Assembly (NCBI RefSeq): GCF_019903425.1
Contig: NZ_JACHUZ010000013.1
Coordinates: forward strand, 1,990,361-2,054,360
DNA length: 64,000 nt
Direction of reading: 5' to 3'
Source of the DNA: Vreelandella halophila
Lineage (GTDB): Bacteria > Pseudomonadota > Gammaproteobacteria > Pseudomonadales > Oleiphilaceae
Shown: piece after piece, positions 1 to 7,570 of the stretch
Layout: each line of letters begins with the position of its first letter
Numbering within the stretch: position 1 is the first letter of the stretch
Program-made: the position numbers and the translations under genes
The notes under the pieces: generated by a model
Seen by the model: only the letters and a program-made list of their open reading frames with translations
Told to the model about the DNA's origin: nothing
Databases searched by the model: none

Positions 1-1
1 T

Positions 2-241
2 CCCACCCGCATTGTGGAAGGCGTGATCGGCGGGATCGGCTTCCTGGGGGCGGGCAGCATCATCCAGAGCCGCGGCAATATCCAGGGCATCACCACCGGC
101 GCCTCCATCTGGACAGCGGGTGCGGTTGGCGTGGCCTGCGGCATCGGCAACCTTGCGCTGGCGGGCATGGTGACCCTTATGGCACTGATCATCATGGCGG
201 TGCTCGGGCATTTTGAGCGCGAGGTCATCGAGGGAGGCTGA
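2..241 (+). CDS. MgtC/SapB family membrane protein, C-terminal part
   Basis: The frame is open from the window edge, so only the last 79 residues are visible. It contains the family signature GIGFLGAGSI followed by TTGASIW and hydrophobic segments, typical of the membrane domain of MgtC/SapB proteins. In this family the protein sits in the inner membrane and is linked to magnesium limitation and acid or intracellular survival, but the biochemical role is unsettled. A GTG at position 14 could be misread as a start; the conserved upstream PTRIV argues that the gene begins outside the window. It is followed at 4 bp by a convergent DUF421 gene. Confidence 0.85.
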   Translation, partial: PTRIVEGVIGGIGFLGAGSIIQSRGNIQGITTGASIWTAGAVGVACGIGNLALAGMVTLMALIIMAVLGHFEREVIEGG

Positions 242-244
242 TCG

Positions 245-805
245 TCAGGCCCGCCCCTCGAGCCTCGATCCGGAATAGTCCCGCACATTCTCAAGGATCC
301 AGGAATCGGGCGCCGGGGCGGTTCCGTGGCCCCGCAGGACATGGACCGTCCCGGTACCCTCCATGATCACCGCTTCCACCTCGGCGGGATCAATCACGTT
401 GGCCTTGCGAAGCTGGCAGCGCAGGTCGTCCTCCGTCACACGGGCCACCTGCATATTCTCGTGCAGAAGCTCTCCGCCAGGGCCCATCAACAGGATCGGG
501 TCGTTATCGAAGGTCCTGCGGGTTGTCTCGTTGCGGCGGCGCAGCCGTGACACAACCAGCTGCAGCCCATAGAGGGTAGCGGCCGCTGTCATCCCCTGAA
601 GCAGGGGCGGGTCGGTGGAAACGACCGAGGTTGCGAGCAACGAGCCAATGGCGATGGTGACCGCCACATCGAAGGCCGACATCTGGGCAAAACTGCGCAC
701 CCCGGACCAGCGGGCGAGCAGCAGGACGGTGAAATACATGAGGGTAGAGCTGAGTACGACGCCCAGCAGCATCAGGGGGGTACTGGCAATCCAGTCAGTC
801 AGCAT
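245..805 (-). CDS. DUF421 (YetF-like) membrane protein
   Basis: About 186 residues with two to three N-terminal membrane segments (near residues 10-30, 40-55 and 60-80) then a soluble domain. The stretch FDVAVTIAIGSLLATSVVS and the later cytoplasmic part with DLRCQLRKANV are characteristic of the DUF421/YetF family, whose function is unknown. I chose the ATG giving MLTDWIAS because the longer frame upstream encodes a low-complexity basic stretch with no family resemblance. It is convergent with the MgtC-type gene, and both are membrane proteins, but there is no sign of a shared operon. Confidence 0.8.
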   Translation of the reverse strand: MLTDWIASTPLMLLGVVLSSTLMYFTVLLLARWSGVRSFAQMSAFDVAVTIAIGSLLATSVVSTDPPLLQGMTAAATLYGLQLVVSRLRRRNETTRRTFDNDPILLMGPGGELLHENMQVARVTEDDLRCQLRKANVIDPAEVEAVIMEGTGTVHVLRGHGTAPAPDSWILENVRDYSGSRLEGRA

Positions 806-905
806 CAGGCGCACTCCGGTTCCGTTGTGAGCGGTTGATGCCGTTATCCTAAGCCGTAATCGGCTCCGGTAACAGGTGCCAGGTCTGGCGCAGCAGATCC
901 ACGCT

Positions 906-1655
906 TCAGTCCATGTACTTCTGCCTGATTTCCTCAACACGGCCTTCGGCATGGAGCTCATCGAGAGCAGTCTGCAGCTCTGAAACTACTGAGTCCGGAG
1001 TGGACTTGTTCAGGGTGTAACAGAGGTCGGTTACCTGCAGTGTATAGACGGGCTCAAACTGTGACACCTCGCAGTCACGGTTCTTACAGCTTGACGCGAC
1101 ATTGTCCATGCTGACCACGTACAGATCGATCTGCTCTTTTATGAGCTTGGTGAGATTGTTGTACTCATTACCATAGGACAGCCTGGAGTCGTGCACCCCG
1201 GCTCTTTTGAGGAGTTGTTCGCCAACATCCCCTCGGATGGTACCGATCTTGTAATCGTTCAGCTCTTTTTCACTTTCTATGGTGATATTTTTGGATTTGA
1301 GAGCGACGAGCTGTGTCTTGAGCTTATCAATTGGGCATACCCACTTGAATTGGGGTTCCCGGTCCTGTGTGCGGGCTATCGAGAACAGGAGGCTATTACG
1401 TTGCTGTTTGATGGCTTCAAATCCGTTCTCTAACGCGACCACCTTGAAGTCCGAACTGTCCTGATCGGACCCGGCCCGTTCGAGCATTTCTTCAAGCAAG
1501 TCAACACCAATGCCCTTCAATTGCGCGGGCACCTGGCTCTGATCGATGAAGTTATAGGGTTCATAGTGCTCGGTATAGATCTGTAACTCGGGTAAAGGAT
1601 TCGCCACTGCCGAAACAGCAGTTACCAACAGTGCAGCGGCGATCAGACGGGCCAT
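906..1655 (-). CDS. Periplasmic amino-acid-type solute-binding protein
   Basis: A 249-residue protein with a short signal peptide (MARLIAAALLVTAVSAVA) and a type 2 periplasmic binding fold of the SBP_bac_3 class: an early YEPYNFID substrate-side motif, GIGVDLLEEML, and a C-terminal ALDELHAEGRVEEIRQKY helix. No permease or ATPase gene adjoins it, so it is probably an orphan binding protein of the kind common in marine gammaproteobacteria, not part of an importer. The ligand cannot be told from sequence. Four cysteines in the middle to C-terminal part could form disulfides. Confidence 0.8.
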   Translation of the reverse strand: MARLIAAALLVTAVSAVANPLPELQIYTEHYEPYNFIDQSQVPAQLKGIGVDLLEEMLERAGSDQDSSDFKVVALENGFEAIKQQRNSLLFSIARTQDREPQFKWVCPIDKLKTQLVALKSKNITIESEKELNDYKIGTIRGDVGEQLLKRAGVHDSRLSYGNEYNNLTKLIKEQIDLYVVSMDNVASSCKNRDCEVSQFEPVYTLQVTDLCYTLNKSTPDSVVSELQTALDELHAEGRVEEIRQKYMD

Positions 1656-1700
1656 ATGCGCTCTCCTTGTTTCGGTTTGTTTCCGCGTTCCTGGTGAGGC

Positions 1701-2426
1701 TCAGACACTGGCCTTCACATAGATATGGGTGATGGGAGAATCCGGCTGGGGTTTTCTCTCATCCACGGTAATGTAGTCAAGGGATTTTATCAGTTGCCCC
1801 AGCTTTTCATACCCATAATTGCGCGAGTCGAACGAGGGGTACTTCTTATTGAGGTAGGAGCCCACCGCGGAAAGTGGTGCCCAGCCATCATCCTTTGAAA
1901 CGGTGTTTACCGCCGGAATGAGAACGTCCCGAAGATTACTGGTCTGTTCCTCATTGACCGGCTGTGGCTCGTCAGCACCGTTACGGCTTTTCAGTATCTC
2001 GGTGTAGATGAACTTGTCGCAGGCGGAGACGAAGGGCTCCGGCGTCTTGCGCTCACCGAACCCGTATACCGTCAGGCCCGACTCCCGGATCCGCGTCGCC
2101 AGGCGGGTGAAGTCGCTGTCCGAGGAGATCAGGCAGAAGCCATCCAGTTTGCCCTCGTGAAGCAGGTCCATGGCATCGATGATGAGCGCGGAGTCCGTGG
2201 CGTTCTTGCCGGTGGTGTAACTGAACTGCTGGATCGGCTGGATGGCGTGCTTGTGCAGGTGCTCTTTCCAGCCCTTGAGGTTGGTTGTGGTCCAGTCGCC
2301 ATAGGCGCGCTTGACGCTGGCAACGCCAAAGCGTGCCACCTCCGCAAGAAGTTCGGCACACAGCGATGCCTGGGCGTTGTCGGCGTCGATCATAACGGCT
2401 AGGCGCTGGTTTTCAGTATCAGCCAT
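1701..2426 (-). CDS. NYN domain protein with C-terminal OST-HTH (LOTUS) domain
   Basis: 241 residues. The N-terminal half is a LabA/DUF88-type NYN nuclease domain: VMIDADNAQ near residue 10, KNATDSALIIDAMDLL, and LISSDSDFTRLATRIRE carry the acidic residues expected to bind metal. The C-terminal half (about 160-241) reads as an OST-HTH/LOTUS domain, with LSAVGSYLNKKYPSFDSRNYG and KLGQLIKSL. In the family this architecture is linked to RNA binding and cleavage, but substrates are mostly unknown. It stands as a single gene, with the start supported by the conserved N-terminus. Confidence 0.85.
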   Translation of the reverse strand: MADTENQRLAVMIDADNAQASLCAELLAEVARFGVASVKRAYGDWTTTNLKGWKEHLHKHAIQPIQQFSYTTGKNATDSALIIDAMDLLHEGKLDGFCLISSDSDFTRLATRIRESGLTVYGFGERKTPEPFVSACDKFIYTEILKSRNGADEPQPVNEEQTSNLRDVLIPAVNTVSKDDGWAPLSAVGSYLNKKYPSFDSRNYGYEKLGQLIKSLDYITVDERKPQPDSPITHIYVKASV

Positions 2427-2502
2427 TGGGGCTCTCGGTAAGGTGTGGTCATTGGAAAAGAGAATGATGACGTGATCATAGCATCAGGCAATGAGGGCTG
2501 TT

Positions 2503-3954
2503 CTACTGTTGGCGGATTTTCGACTGTAGCCGCGTTATGCAGTTGGCGAATATCCGGCTGATGCGGGTCTGATCGCGGATCATCGGGATGCGTGGCCAGG
2601 TGGCCTGTCCGCCCATACGGATGTACATGGCAAGAGCCTGCTCATCCGGGTTGGCCAATACCTCGCGGTAAAGACCGGGCTGAGCGGGGAACTGGATGTT
2701 GATGTCGCCCAGGTAGGGTTGTGTGGTCAGTGAATGGGCCTGGTCCAGCAGTGGCTGCAGCAGTGAACGGGACCAGACGTTGCGGCTGATCTGAAGCGAC
2801 GTTGCTACCTGTGCCTTGAGCACGGATGTGGTCGCCTGCTTGAGCGAGGCCCTGGCGCCAGTGCGCTCATGGTGGTTGATGAACGGCAACACATGCGGAT
2901 TGGCCTGACTGACGATGGTGCGATTGACGTTGTTCAGCCGCGCCATGCGCAGGAGCGGCAGGTCTCCATGAACACTGCCGTCAATCCAGCGCTCCGTGCC
3001 CATGTAGGGCTTTTCCGCGTTCTGGGAGCCCCCATCGTCCCGTGCCAGGAGCATCACCGGCGGGTAGATTCCCGGCACCGCGCAGGAGGCCAGAACGGCC
3101 GAGGAAACCGTTACTTCCGGTGATGCGAGCGCATTGAGAAGGCGCGGCTTCTGCCGGGTGCGGGTCGGCGAAACCGAAATGTTCAGCGTCCGCCCGCTGT
3201 GCTCGGCCGCCTCCCGGAAACTCATGCCGCCAACATTGGTCCGGATGTGATGCAGCAGCTGTTCGGGGTCCATGAGATGGCGGCGGTGCCATATCTGGCC
3301 GGGCTCCAGCCACCGGAAGGCTTCACGATGGATATAGCCGGGTTCGTAGAACAGCCGTTCCAGCTCCTGGTTATTCCGGGTACAGACACCACCGGCCACA
3401 ATCGCGCCCATGCTCGACCCCGCAATGACCTCCGGTAGAAGGCCCTGCTCCCAGAGAGCACGCGCCACACCGATGTGATAGATGCCGAAGGCCGCCCCGC
3501 CACTGAGCATCAGCGCAGGTCGCCCGAATACCCGCTCGGCCTCCTGAAAGAGCGTCAGCTTGTGTGACTCAGAAACGCCCGGCATCGGGTGGTCGCAGAT
3601 GAAGTTCATGGCGTTTTCCACTTCATCCAGGAATTCCGTGGCCAGCTTCGTAGTGCCCGTGCGGGCCACCGCATAGAGCTCGGGGTTGGACAGCTCTCCC
3701 AGGTGCCGGTAAAGACTCTCCTGAAGAACCCGGTTCAGCGCCGCCACATCGCCTTTTTCACGGTGGTGGCGCATGGCGTACAGGTGCTCGCGGATCAGTT
3801 TCTCATGCAGGAGATCCGAGCCCGGGGCCTCACGCCAGTCAAGCAACCCCTCAGCGTCATCCAGGGCCTCGGCGGCGGCAAACCATTGGTCGTAGGTTTC
3901 AGCGCGGGCGAGCTCGTTCTGCAGGTGCCTGTACTGGCTGTCGGTTCTGGGCAT
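2503..3954 (-). CDS. Patatin-like phospholipase with DUF3336 N-terminal domain
   Basis: 483 residues. The first ~140 form the DUF3336 helical region found in fungal and bacterial triacylglycerol-lipase-like patatins. The patatin core follows: oxyanion motif SGGAAFGIYHIG, nucleophile elbow GSSMG (serine of the Ser-Asp dyad), and the aspartate in WIDGSVHGDLP. It is expected to hydrolyse ester bonds in phospholipids or neutral lipids in the cytoplasm or at the membrane; no signal peptide is seen. It is monocistronic, with opposite-sense frames in this stretch being shadows. Confidence 0.88.
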   Translation of the reverse strand: MPRTDSQYRHLQNELARAETYDQWFAAAEALDDAEGLLDWREAPGSDLLHEKLIREHLYAMRHHREKGDVAALNRVLQESLYRHLGELSNPELYAVARTGTTKLATEFLDEVENAMNFICDHPMPGVSESHKLTLFQEAERVFGRPALMLSGGAAFGIYHIGVARALWEQGLLPEVIAGSSMGAIVAGGVCTRNNQELERLFYEPGYIHREAFRWLEPGQIWHRRHLMDPEQLLHHIRTNVGGMSFREAAEHSGRTLNISVSPTRTRQKPRLLNALASPEVTVSSAVLASCAVPGIYPPVMLLARDDGGSQNAEKPYMGTERWIDGSVHGDLPLLRMARLNNVNRTIVSQANPHVLPFINHHERTGARASLKQATTSVLKAQVATSLQISRNVWSRSLLQPLLDQAHSLTTQPYLGDINIQFPAQPGLYREVLANPDEQALAMYIRMGGQATWPRIPMIRDQTRISRIFANCITRLQSKIRQQ

Positions 3955-3997
3955 CTTTGGCTACAACGCGGGACTTTATGGCAACCATTGCTGAAGG

Positions 3998-4264
3998 TTA
4001 CCTGAGTTGGCTGTCCTTGCTGCCACGGCGATTAATGCCCCCTGAGGCAGCTTTCTGCTTTTCCAGAGCGGACTGGCATGCAATGCAGAGCTGGACCCCG
4101 GGAATCGCCTGGCGGCGCTCTTCCGGAATGGCGCTGTCGCACTCTTCACAATTATAGGCACTCTCACCGCTGGCCAATTGGCTGCGAGCGCGTTGTACGG
4201 CATCGTCAACGCTTGCGTCAATCTGGTCCTGAACGGCGCCATCCCGTGACCAACCACCTGCCAT
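3998..4264 (-). CDS. DksA/TraR-type C4 zinc finger protein (YbiI-like)
   Basis: 88 residues, matching the usual size of the small YbiI branch of the DksA/TraR family. A CxxC pair (CEEC) and a second CxxC (CIAC) are separated by a helix-promoting segment with PEERRQAIPG, the hallmark of this zinc finger. Small members bind the RNA polymerase secondary channel or remain uncharacterised; a ppGpp-related role is a family guess, not seen here. It lies immediately downstream (on the same strand) of the 124-residue hypothetical gene. Confidence 0.85.
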   Translation of the reverse strand: MAGGWSRDGAVQDQIDASVDDAVQRARSQLASGESAYNCEECDSAIPEERRQAIPGVQLCIACQSALEKQKAASGGINRRGSKDSQLR

Positions 4265-4314
4265 TGTGCTCTCCCATCATTGTGAACAGGATTCCCCAGC
4301 TTGCAGCCACCGTA

Positions 4315-4689
4315 TTATGCCACAAGGTTCTGGACTTCCTCGTAGATTGCCACCGCCGCACGCCGGTCGGCCTCCGGGGCCACGGCGTCATAGGGGTTGC
4401 TGTCCTCCACTGAATCCAGGCGCTCGCTGATCAGCTCGTCACCCGCCTGGTTGGTTACCTGGGTAAACGACGACAGGGGCTGGAAGCCGTTATACAGCTC
4501 TGGAGAACTGTTGATCAGGTCGGACGCGTTGCTGTCCGCCACGCCGGACAGGCTTACCACGTCCTGATTCAGGGTCGTAATTTCCCCGCTGCGATCAACG
4601 CTGGGCGCACCACCGCTGTTGGCGCCGAGGAAGGGCTGTGTGGGCAGCAGTGGATTGACGAATCCGGTGCCGTTGACTTGCATTGCCAT
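4315..4689 (-). CDS. Hypothetical protein
   Basis: 124 residues, acidic, with no signal peptide or membrane helix and no family I recognise. The N-terminus MAMQVNGTGFVNP could start one methionine later at MQVNG. The C-terminus, rich in Ala and Glu (PEADRRAAVAIYEEVQNLVA), is likely helical, while the middle is rich in Ser, Asn and Asp and looks disordered. A good ribosome-binding sequence (GAGGTGAGCC) precedes the start, which supports translation. Function unknown. Confidence 0.6.
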   Translation of the reverse strand: MAMQVNGTGFVNPLLPTQPFLGANSGGAPSVDRSGEITTLNQDVVSLSGVADSNASDLINSSPELYNGFQPLSSFTQVTNQAGDELISERLDSVEDSNPYDAVAPEADRRAAVAIYEEVQNLVA

Positions 4690-4748
4690 GGCTCACCTCC
4701 TCACCGTGCGTCACGGATCAGTAGGGATTCAGCCCGGATCTGTCAGTT

Positions 4749-4889
4749 TCAGGCTGCCATGGTGTTGGTGGTTTTTTCAACAGCAGGTCTCACTGGTTGA
4801 GCTGCTTCGAAATCCAGGGGATGAATGCTATCCAGGTTAACCGTGTTGCGGGTTACCCACAGATTGTACATATCCTGCACTGCCAGCCA
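4749..4889 (-). pseudogene. HigA-like antitoxin C-terminal remnant
   Basis: A frame open only from an upstream TGA encodes WLAVQDMYNLWVTRNT and ends in HPLDFEAAQ plus an extension. The W-L-x-x-Q-x-x-Y-x-L-W pattern is what follows the helix-turn-helix in HigA antitoxins, as in the intact HigA at 6.9-7.2 kb (FWLNAQRAVDLW). No start codon or DNA-binding domain is present, so only a tail survives. The last 37 bases before the extension recur almost exactly at 6843-6879. Identification as HigA is tentative. Confidence 0.4.
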
Positions 4890-4897
4890 GCCCTCTA

Positions 4898-4989
4898 TTA
4901 CTGTGATCGTCCCCACACCTGTATATTGTGCTCACAAGCATCCACAAATCCGCGAGACCGATAGAGCGTGAATGTGCCAAGAGAACACG
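4898..4989 (-). pseudogene. Possible acetyltransferase C-terminal remnant
   Basis: Directly after the truncated RidA-like frame, a different frame reads TLYRSRGFVDACEHNIQVW and stops. The LY-x-x-x-GF pattern is the usual end of GNAT acetyltransferases. An 85-codon open frame spans this and the RidA remnant, but its upstream half is the RidA gene read out of frame, so I do not accept it as a gene. Weak evidence from a short stretch only. Confidence 0.3.
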
Positions 4990-5124
4990 CTAGCCTACGC
5001 AAGTGGTTTCGCCATCTTTTATCGGGGCCGTACCGGAAACGGAAATCATGTTCCCAACCCGGCATGCTCTCGAAAACCCAATGGGTTCTTCCATAGGAGA
5101 GCCTGAACTTACAAGCTGTCTCAT
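4990..5124 (-). pseudogene. RidA/YjgF family N-terminal remnant
   Basis: 44 codons starting MRQLVSSGSPMEE and continuing IGFSRACRVGNMISVSGTAP, a near-textbook beginning of RidA-family enamine/imine deaminases (usual length 110-130 residues). It ends at a TAG just after DGETTCVG, with no downstream continuation in any frame, so roughly two thirds of the gene is lost. The remaining part joins unrelated coding remnants, which indicates deletion and not a point mutation. Confidence 0.6.
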
Positions 5125-5155
5125 ATTTGTTCCTACTCAAGGTACAGGGCCGCAA

Positions 5156-5773
5156 TTAAGCGCTGGTCGCATGCATTGTCCTGTTAGTCGCTGCAAGCTG
5201 AATATCCGGCAGATTATCCGCCACCTCACGGTAGGTCTTCTTTGATAAAAGCACGTCCAGAACAGGCGTAATAGGCTCTGCCCATATTTCCGGAAGATCA
5301 GCCTCCCCATCTGAAATGATCGGGAATGCCAAGCGCTCAGTGGGGGGATGAAATTCAGCTGTTACACCAGGCTTGTGTCCCCTGGCATCGATCCGATACC
5401 AGCCATGCCGATCCAGGTAGACGGCATTCAGGCCATGCAGACAAAAAGGTGGCTCATCATTGCTGATGGTCAGCCGCTGATAGCATAAGCCCGCTGGAAT
5501 GGCATTCGCACGCAGCAGTGCCGCAAGTAAGTGGCTCTTCGCGTAGCAGTAACCCGTGCCGTGTTTAAGAACCTCGGACGCCTTACACGTAACGGGGTCA
5601 CACTCATAATCCCAGCTATGCTTGATGTGGTCTAGAACGAAGGCAAAGCACTTCTCCGCGATCAGCTCAGGGCTCTCCACGCCTTCAGCCAACGAACGCG
5701 CCTTGGCGAACACCTCCGGTGCTTTCCAGTCAATGTATTCCGTTGACTCTAGATATTGATGCAAGTCTTCCAT
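5156..5773 (-). CDS. Transglutaminase-like cysteine protease fold protein
   Basis: 205 residues. The Cys-His-Asp triad of the transglutaminase-like superfamily is visible: GTGYCYAKSHLLAALLRA (Cys near residue 77), LHGLNAVYL (His near 113) and YRIDARGHK (Asp near 128). Bacterial proteins of this kind are hydrolases or binding proteins acting on peptides; the substrate is unknown. No signal peptide is seen, so it is probably cytoplasmic. It starts just upstream of the decayed RidA patch. Confidence 0.8.
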   Translation of the reverse strand: MEDLHQYLESTEYIDWKAPEVFAKARSLAEGVESPELIAEKCFAFVLDHIKHSWDYECDPVTCKASEVLKHGTGYCYAKSHLLAALLRANAIPAGLCYQRLTISNDEPPFCLHGLNAVYLDRHGWYRIDARGHKPGVTAEFHPPTERLAFPIISDGEADLPEIWAEPITPVLDVLLSKKTYREVADNLPDIQLAATNRTMHATSA

Positions 5774-5869
5774 TTCCTGTTACGGCCCCATCCATTGTCA
5801 GGCCGCTTCTTACCTCGGTTGCGAAAATAGGTGCAGCGGCCGCCATGAACGTGTTGGTAGTGGTACTGG

Positions 5870-6313
5870 TCAATCCCTTGAACTGAGATCTGCGCTCATG
5901 TGATGCGAACTGAGCACAAAGCCTTTATTCAGATATAAGCGATGGGCGTCATGGCGCTGATAGCCCGTATCCAGATGCGCCGCCGTACAACCGAGGCGTT
6001 TACCTTCATCGAGTAACCAATCCAGAAGTGCACCACCGAACCCGGAGCGCTTTCTCTGTGGATGTGCGATCAAGTCATCAATGTAAAGGACCCGACCCCA
6101 GGCGAGGAAGGTAGCCACGCGGTAGCCGGCGGCTGCAACGATTTCTGCGTCCTGCTCAATAACAACAATCCGATAGCCCTCCGCCGTCTGAGCCCGCACC
6201 TGGTCCATAAACTGGGTCTTGCTTAGATGGGGGCGCAGAACAGCGAAGATCTCATAGGCCGTTTCAAGAGCTTGAGGGTCTTCCGTGTCCAGTGGCTGGA
6301 TCGAGTGGTCCAT
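5870..6313 (-). CDS. GNAT family N-acetyltransferase
   Basis: About 147 residues from the chosen start. The acetyl-CoA loop is seen as HPQRKRSGFGGALLDWLLDE, preceded by the beta-strand LYIDDLIA and followed by the terminal LYLNKGF motif. The frame is open further upstream, but a GGAG sits 6 bases before the ATG that gives MDHSIQPLD, and the longer N-terminus has no GNAT character, so I start there. Acceptor substrate is unknown. Neighbours are unrelated small genes on the same strand. Confidence 0.82.
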   Translation of the reverse strand: MDHSIQPLDTEDPQALETAYEIFAVLRPHLSKTQFMDQVRAQTAEGYRIVVIEQDAEIVAAAGYRVATFLAWGRVLYIDDLIAHPQRKRSGFGGALLDWLLDEGKRLGCTAAHLDTGYQRHDAHRLYLNKGFVLSSHHMSADLSSRD

Positions 6314-6409
6314 CATCGTCTCCATGATGTAAATATACTGACTGATGTAAGCTGGTTGTTCCTTCGGCTCGCATTCTCTCCTATCAGGAGCGTTTGAAGC
6401 CACCGAGCC

Positions 6410-6805
6410 TCAGGTTCTGGAAACCTTCCCACAGTGATTGCACCGAATGCCTTCCTTCACTGGAAACAGCGGAAACTCCAGCCCCAGGAAGACCAGAAAG
6501 GCCCAGCGCCGGCCGATCTGATGGAACTCCGTATCCGTGCTTCCACAGTGGGGGCAGGGCGTTGAGTCGTCACCCATGGTTTCAACTAGATCCAGTTCCC
6601 GGTCCTCGTTCAGGATCTCAATCGCGGCATCAACAAACTCCTCGGGAACCTGGAGCCTGACGCCGCCCAGCGCGTTTGAGTACAGCCACTGCATGTTGAT
6701 GGTGTGCTCATCGGCGACAAAGGCCGGGATTTCCTCTGATTCCAGGCGCGCGCGGGCAATGTGGGCTTCGAACGGAAAGCTGTAACTCGCGATGGTAATG
6801 AGCAT
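6410..6805 (-). CDS. DUF2007 protein with C-terminal zinc ribbon
   Basis: 131 residues. The N-terminal ~70 match DUF2007 (putative signal-transducing) domains: FPFEAHIARARLESEEIPAF and GGVRLQVPEEFVDAAIEIL. A zinc ribbon follows, formed by CPHCGS near residue 85 and CNHCGK near the end, separated by a hydrophobic segment. In other bacteria DUF2007 is a small domain of unknown function that may bind proteins. Single gene, start preceded by GGGAGG. Confidence 0.75.
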   Translation of the reverse strand: MLITIASYSFPFEAHIARARLESEEIPAFVADEHTINMQWLYSNALGGVRLQVPEEFVDAAIEILNEDRELDLVETMGDDSTPCPHCGSTDTEFHQIGRRWAFLVFLGLEFPLFPVKEGIRCNHCGKVSRT

Positions 6806-6842
6806 GCGTTACCTCCCGTCGACCCCGAACACGGCCAGACGT

Positions 6843-6879
6843 CACTGGTTAAGCTGCTTCGAAATCCAAGGGATGAATG
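6843..6879. repeat. Second copy of a 37-bp segment also at 4791-4827
   Basis: Thirty-five of 37 bases match the HigA-tail remnant at 4791-4827. On the minus strand it encodes IHPLDFEAA and then stops, immediately before an AACCAGTGA sequence that resembles the first core of the attC sites seen at 38-43 kb. It lies 43 bp downstream of the intact higA stop, so it is a second antitoxin-tail relic and not part of the present gene. Confidence 0.5.
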
Positions 6880-6922
6880 TTGCTGCTACTGCGAAAACGA
6901 CAGGCCAGGATGACGGTCCAGA

Positions 6923-7237
6923 TTATGCCGCGTTCAACGGCTTAATCCGGTCGACTTCCATCTTAACCGACTGAGCTGCAGTCCACAGATCAACAGCGCG
7001 TTGTGCATTCAGCCAAAATTCCGGGGAATTACCAAACAAGCGAGCAAGCCGAAGTGCCATTTCAGGACTGATAGCTCGACGCTCACGCAGCAGCTCATTG
7101 ATTGACTGGCGGGACACCCCCAAAGATTCAGCCAGCCCGGCAACCGTCAAATCATAGTCCGGCATGAAATCCTCTCTCAGCATTTCGCCCGGATGGGTCG
7201 GCTTGCGTTGCATACCGTCAGTGTTGGGAATAGCCAT
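6923..7237 (-). CDS. higA: HigA-type antitoxin
   Basis: 104 residues. The signature HPGEMLREDF opens the HigA/VapA family, followed by an XRE-type helix-turn-helix (TVAGLAESLGVSRQSINELL) and PEMALRLARLFGNSPEFWL. In intact systems this protein neutralises HigB and represses the operon. It is second in the transcript, 15 bp behind the toxin frame, the reversed order typical of higBA. The partner toxin is interrupted here, so the antitoxin may be maintained alone or as a regulator. Confidence 0.88.
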   Translation of the reverse strand: MAIPNTDGMQRKPTHPGEMLREDFMPDYDLTVAGLAESLGVSRQSINELLRERRAISPEMALRLARLFGNSPEFWLNAQRAVDLWTAAQSVKMEVDRIKPLNAA

Positions 7238-7252
7238 AGGTGTTACCTCCCG

Positions 7253-7537
7253 TCAGTGGTAGTCGCAGACTTCGACTTCGTACGCATCGCCATCTTCAAA
7301 ACGAAAGCAGATACGTCACTGATCATTTATCGAAATCGCATGCTGCCCCTGCCTGTTCCCAGAAAGTGGATGAAGGCGATTGCCGGGCGGCACTTTCAGA
7401 TCCTCCAGTTGCTCAGCCAGATTCACGTATTCGAGCTTTCTGGCAGCCTTTGAAGCAACATCCGCAGGAAACTTCTTCGATCTCCCTTTTGAGTACAACT
7501 CTTGGGTGCGCTTGTCTGCAAAGGACTTGATCATCAT
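7253..7537 (-). pseudogene. higB: HigB-type toxin with an internal stop codon
   Basis: The frame starts MIKSFADKRTQELY, continues with the RelE/HigB pattern ARKLEYVNLAEQLEDL and RLHPLSGNR, and reaches AISINDQ followed by TGA at 7316-7318. Beyond the stop the same frame continues as RICFRFEDGDAYEVEVCDYH to a second TGA. In HigB proteins the position is a conserved tryptophan in the motif D-Q-W-R, so a single TGG to TGA change explains it. The truncated 73-residue product lacks the last beta strands that carry catalytic residues and is probably inactive, unless readthrough occurs. Confidence 0.85.
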
Positions 7538-7541
7538 TTGA

Positions 7542-7570
7542 AGTGTATTGTGTCACGTGACGCGTGTCAA
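7542..7570 (-). promoter_or_regulatory. higBA promoter with palindromic operator
   Basis: On the minus strand TTGACA is followed after 17 bases by TACACT. The perfect palindrome GTCACGTGAC (7552-7561) lies in the spacer, a likely HigA operator. The predicted transcription start falls within a base or two of the toxin ATG and there is no ribosome-binding sequence, so the transcript may be leaderless. Confidence 0.55.

Noticed and set aside
4898-5155. 85-codon frame on the minus strand
   Set aside because: Its upstream half is the RidA remnant read in the wrong frame; the family match is clear in the other frame.
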